Assembly (NCBI GenBank): GCA_903813345.2
Contig: CAIIXF020000001.1
Span: 14,341,915-14,405,914 of the forward strand
Source of the DNA: Owenia fusiformis
Lineage: Eukaryota > Annelida > Polychaeta > Sabellida > Oweniidae
Length of the DNA: 64,000 bases
Direction of reading: 5' to 3'
Numbering within the stretch: position 1 is the stretch's first letter; the number at the start of each line of letters is the position of its first letter. The translations under genes were made by a program, and so were the position numbers. The notes beneath the pieces were generated by a model. The model did no database searches and had not been told where the DNA came from. It worked only from the letters and a program-made list of their open reading frames with translations. This document shows positions 63,801 to 64,000 of this stretch, one piece after another.

Positions 63801-63899
63801 GCAATCTCTTCTCTTCCTCTGTTTGAACCACCTTGGCAACTGGAATGTCTTCTCTGATTGTACGATTATGTTGCCTGTTTAGTCCACAATGTTGGTTGT
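51718..63899 (-). CDS. CCDC50: CCDC50 (Ymer)-like ubiquitin-binding coiled-coil protein, 15 exons, 5' end outside window
   Basis: In vertebrates this cytoplasmic adaptor binds ubiquitin chains and modulates EGFR and NF-kB signalling; that role is inferred here from family. Fifteen minus-strand exons, all with AG/GT borders, join in phase to 536 residues plus TGA. Residues 1-127 carry the CCDC50 N-terminal type sequence (NRTIREDIPVAKVVQTEEEK, then three 25-residue DE-[IV]-A units). Residues 128-173 are a highly charged helix (RRRERELAKERQRLERELE). Residues 226-237 (DEELARLLQEQE) and 256-267 (DAELARIIQEQE) fit the MIU consensus, and human CCDC50 also carries MIUs. Residues 292-536 are polar, rich in S, R, P and E, with no domain I recognise, ending in a basic KRNSGSGKKTPGNSKRSS tail. 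The initiator exon must lie above base 64000. The family call rests on remembered similarity, but the joined frame is strong. Confidence 0.85.
52190..52410. mobile_element. 220-bp foldback element in CCDC50-like last intron
   Basis: Left arm GTGCAGTCTGAGCCTGTATT, TGTGAATGCAACC, TCGGCTATCGGCTACCGGAT, CCAACTATTT; right arm carries the inverse of each in reverse order (GTTGGTCAT, TTAATCGGCAGCCGAC, TGCATTCGCGAATACAAGCT, GAGTCTGTGC). Arms are about 80% matched with a loop near 52290-52315. MITE-like. Confidence 0.65.
52940..53022. repeat. 22-bp tandem repeat, 4 units
   Basis: AGATACAATGAGAAACAAAA plus T repeated three times almost exactly, with a fourth diverged unit. Confidence 0.9.
54368..54540. 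repeat. 16-bp minisatellite next to a 5' splice site, about 11 units
   Basis: The unit is roughly AATGAACACTTGTATA, with many variants. It ends about 10 bases from the donor of the exon 54552-54608. Confidence 0.8.
54552..54608 (-). CDS. CCDC50: CCDC50-like exon N
   Basis: 57 nt, acceptor tttaatcag, donor gtgaat. It reads DRGQNTWNPAYRDYAQQP. Phase 1 out matches the terminal exon. A 16-bp minisatellite begins within about 12 bases of the donor. Confidence 0.75.
54886..54998 (-). CDS. CCDC50: CCDC50-like exon M
   Basis: 113 nt, acceptor atattttcag, donor gtaaaa. It reads RNKNPDTRVPYVESSEPEPL, then EVQTWDHHPVSSNQSNE. A GC-rich hairpin lies about 25 nt upstream of its acceptor. Confidence 0.8.
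55025..55097. repeat. GC-rich hairpin just upstream of an acceptor
   Basis: CCATGGTCATCTTCG (55025-55039) is the inverse of CGAAGAAGACCATGG (55083-55097), 14 of 15 paired. The loop contains TTCATCGACGGGAGCGGGGTGAA, far richer in GC than the intron. It starts about 25 nt before the AG at 54999-55000. Confidence 0.65.
55449..55535 (-). CDS. CCDC50: CCDC50-like exon L
   Basis: 87 nt, acceptor tcttcag, donor gtatat. It reads REESHSPEVTTGASSGPFNI, then AEVIDPTF. Phase 2 to 2, so it is a cassette-compatible exon. Confidence 0.8.
55598..55755. repeat. Dispersed repeat family R1, best copy
   Basis: Runs from ATAAGGCATTAACACGCAAA through TTGTTAAAGATGCCGAATGC, ACACCAACTCCTGGCACAAA, AAAGTTGGAGACTATAATTA and TGTGTTGGTGACATAATAAA to TTAACAAGGCATA. 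AAGGCAT occurs at both ends in direct orientation. About 158 bp, no coding content. Confidence 0.6.
56379..56465 (-). CDS. CCDC50: CCDC50-like exon K
   Basis: 87 nt, acceptor atatttcag, donor gtatga. It reads SVDQDSPRRFQAEPLSSPSH and onward; Ser/Pro-rich and disordered. Its phase is identical to exon L, which is also 87 nt. Confidence 0.8.
56679..56890 (-). CDS. CCDC50: CCDC50-like exon J, Arg/Ser-rich
   Basis: 212 nt, acceptor cttccccag, donor gtaagt. It reads TTEGPERSRSLHDRPRPRGH and continues with repeated (I/L)ER-P/S words (SSLERPSHGSIERSERPSFG). It is predicted to be disordered and leaves two bases of a split Asn codon. Confidence 0.8.
57347..57502 (-). CDS. CCDC50: CCDC50-like exon I, second MIU and coiled coil
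   Basis: 156 nt, acceptor ttcttacag, donor gtagga, phase 0 at both ends. It contains DAELARIIQEQE, a second MIU, followed by a basic helix KARKIREKYKQRQ and a Gln-rich end. Confidence 0.85.
57969..58004 (-). CDS. CCDC50: CCDC50-like exon H, first MIU core (36 nt)
   Basis: 36 nt, acceptor cattttccag, donor gtaaga, phase 0 at both ends. It encodes ELARLLQEQEHK, the core of a ubiquitin-interacting MIU helix whose Ala-Arg/Lys pair packs on ubiquitin. Because the exon is symmetric, skipping it would remove the MIU without shifting the frame. Confidence 0.8.
58313..58430 (-). CDS. CCDC50: CCDC50-like exon G, leads into first MIU
   Basis: 118 nt, acceptor gacttctag, donor gtgaga. It reads ALRNDGKIEDRGDFSDFYVQ, then PSTEMTEEEQHELQRHQDE. 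The last residues (DE) begin the first MIU motif, completed by exon H. Confidence 0.85.
58699..58741 (-). CDS. CCDC50: CCDC50-like exon F (43-nt micro-exon)
   Basis: 43 nt, acceptor ttactctag, donor gtaaag. It reads IGAAGTRERISPE and joins exons E and G in phase (1 in, 2 out). It is too short to stand alone; support comes from phase agreement on both sides. Confidence 0.75.
59025..59163 (-). CDS. CCDC50: CCDC50-like exon E, charged coiled coil
   Basis: 139 nt, acceptor catatttacag, donor gtgaaa. It reads KIAMELQQKEKAKYERHLQR, then RRERELAKERQRLERELEQT. The Arg/Glu/Lys-rich single helix is typical of the charged region in this family. It ends with one base of a split Gly codon. Confidence 0.85.
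59519..59978. repeat. 63-bp minisatellite next to a 5' splice site, 7 units
   Basis: The unit is TGTTTTTTCTGTCCCATCCC, TCATGATGTTAAACTTTGAT, TTGGTCCTCATTGAATAACT, ATA; length varies with the T run. Units are over 90% identical. The last unit stops about 5 bases from the donor (GT at 59982-59983) of the exon 59984-60077. Confidence 0.95.
59984..60077 (-). CDS. CCDC50: CCDC50-like exon D, third unit plus acidic tail
   Basis: 94 nt, acceptor tgtttacag, donor gttagt. It reads AHEDEIVARQVMAELMLEEQ, then QKSDSTETEDQ. The first 25 codons align with exons B and C; the remainder is an acidic extension that restores phase 0. A 63-bp minisatellite starts a few bases inside the following intron. Confidence 0.85.
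60078..60986. other. CCDC50-like intron, nothing else seen
   Basis: AT-rich intron between exons C and D. No repeat or nested gene recognised. Confidence 0.5.
60987..61061 (-). CDS. CCDC50: CCDC50-like exon C, second 25-codon unit
   Basis: 75 nt, acceptor tgtgtttag, donor gtatgt. It reads ALEDEDVARHVMTDMVLSEQ and onward, in the same phase (2) at both ends as exon B. It looks like an exon-level duplicate of exon B. Confidence 0.85.
61062..61877. other. CCDC50-like intron, nothing coding seen
   Basis: GATGCGAGTAG near 61307 and CTACTCGCATC near 61719 form an 11-bp inverted pair about 410 bp apart, perhaps ends of an old TIR element, but the interior and target sites do not confirm it. Confidence 0.35.
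61878..61952 (-). CDS. CCDC50: CCDC50-like exon B, first 25-codon unit
   Basis: 75 nt, acceptor ttttctag, donor gtataag. It reads ERNDEIVAKQIHARLQLERQ and onward, with two bases left over. Length and phase are identical to the next exon, and the DEIVAKQ core is repeated there. Confidence 0.85.
61953..63760. other. CCDC50-like intron, nothing else seen
   Basis: 1.8 kb of AT-rich intron between exons A and B with no recognised repeat. Confidence 0.5.
63761..63899 (-). CDS. CCDC50: CCDC50-like exon A (first exon in window)
   Basis: 139 nt. The acceptor is tttcatag at 63900-63901 and the donor is gtatgt at 63759-63760. The exon opens with the last two bases of a split codon and reads NQHCGLNRQHNRTIREDIPV, then AKVVQTEEEKRLQMERMRQL. 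This corresponds to the conserved CCDC50 N-terminal stretch (human ...[20 protein letters not shown]...). It ends with two bases of a split Gln codon. Confidence 0.85.
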
Positions 63900-63932
63900 C
63901 TATGAAAATGGAAATGTCACAAATGATTTAAA

Positions 63933-64000
63933 CAAGGCATTAACGTGAAAATGTCACTACTAACCATTTGTTACAGACACAGAATGCTGAACACACCAAC
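63933..64000. repeat. Dispersed repeat family R1, copy cut by window end
   Basis: AACAAGGCATTAACGTGAAA, ATGTCACTACTAACCATTTG, TTACAGACACAGAATGCTGA and ACAC; continues beyond base 64000. Confidence 0.55.

Overview
This window looks like nuclear DNA of a marine invertebrate animal. It is AT-rich, has split genes with GT-AG introns, and is crowded with short inverted-repeat elements, minisatellites and SINE-like copies. Frequent ACATGTA-type words and the CATTTT/GGCCGCC repeat style would fit a mollusc or another lophotrochozoan, but the species cannot be fixed from the sequence. No bacterial genes, CRISPR, rRNA, intact tRNA, retrovirus or LTR element was recognised.

Two host genes can be supported, both on the minus strand and arranged head to tail. 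The right part (51.7-63.9 kb) holds the last 15 coding exons of a CCDC50 (Ymer)-like gene. Every exon junction keeps phase, giving 536 codons to a TGA stop; the start lies beyond base 64000. The protein has the CCDC50-type N-terminal coiled coil, two ubiquitin-binding MIU motifs and a polar, disordered C-terminal half. The left part (6.5-46.0 kb) holds a gene whose first coding exon is at 46.0 kb, second at 31.7 kb and probable third at 6.55 kb, so its introns are about 14 and 25 kb. Its N-terminus is predicted to be a ubiquitin-like (beta-grasp) domain. I could not name the family, and it continues beyond the left edge.

The rest is repeats. These include a degenerate foldback element at 1-947, an 848-bp near-perfect palindrome with exact 5-bp target duplications at 35.7-36.6 kb, and a complete-length but decayed Tc1/mariner transposon at 37.5-39.1 kb. 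There are several small TIR elements, among them a six-copy ACAGTAAAACCTGT family, a GGCGTAGCCAG element and a CAGGGTGTC element. Two tRNA-derived SINE copies lie on opposite strands (35.3 and 43.7 kb). Three related elements with CATTTT/GGCCGCC arrays lie at 10.1, 17.7 and 33.8 kb. Minisatellites occur at 5.3, 7.5, 13.9, 22.5, 41.7, 51.2, 52.9, 54.4 and 59.5 kb. Two of the minisatellites begin within about 10 bases of a 5' splice site of the CCDC50-like gene. No previously undescribed multi-gene system was found; the most unusual items are repeat structures and the triplicated 25-codon exon module.
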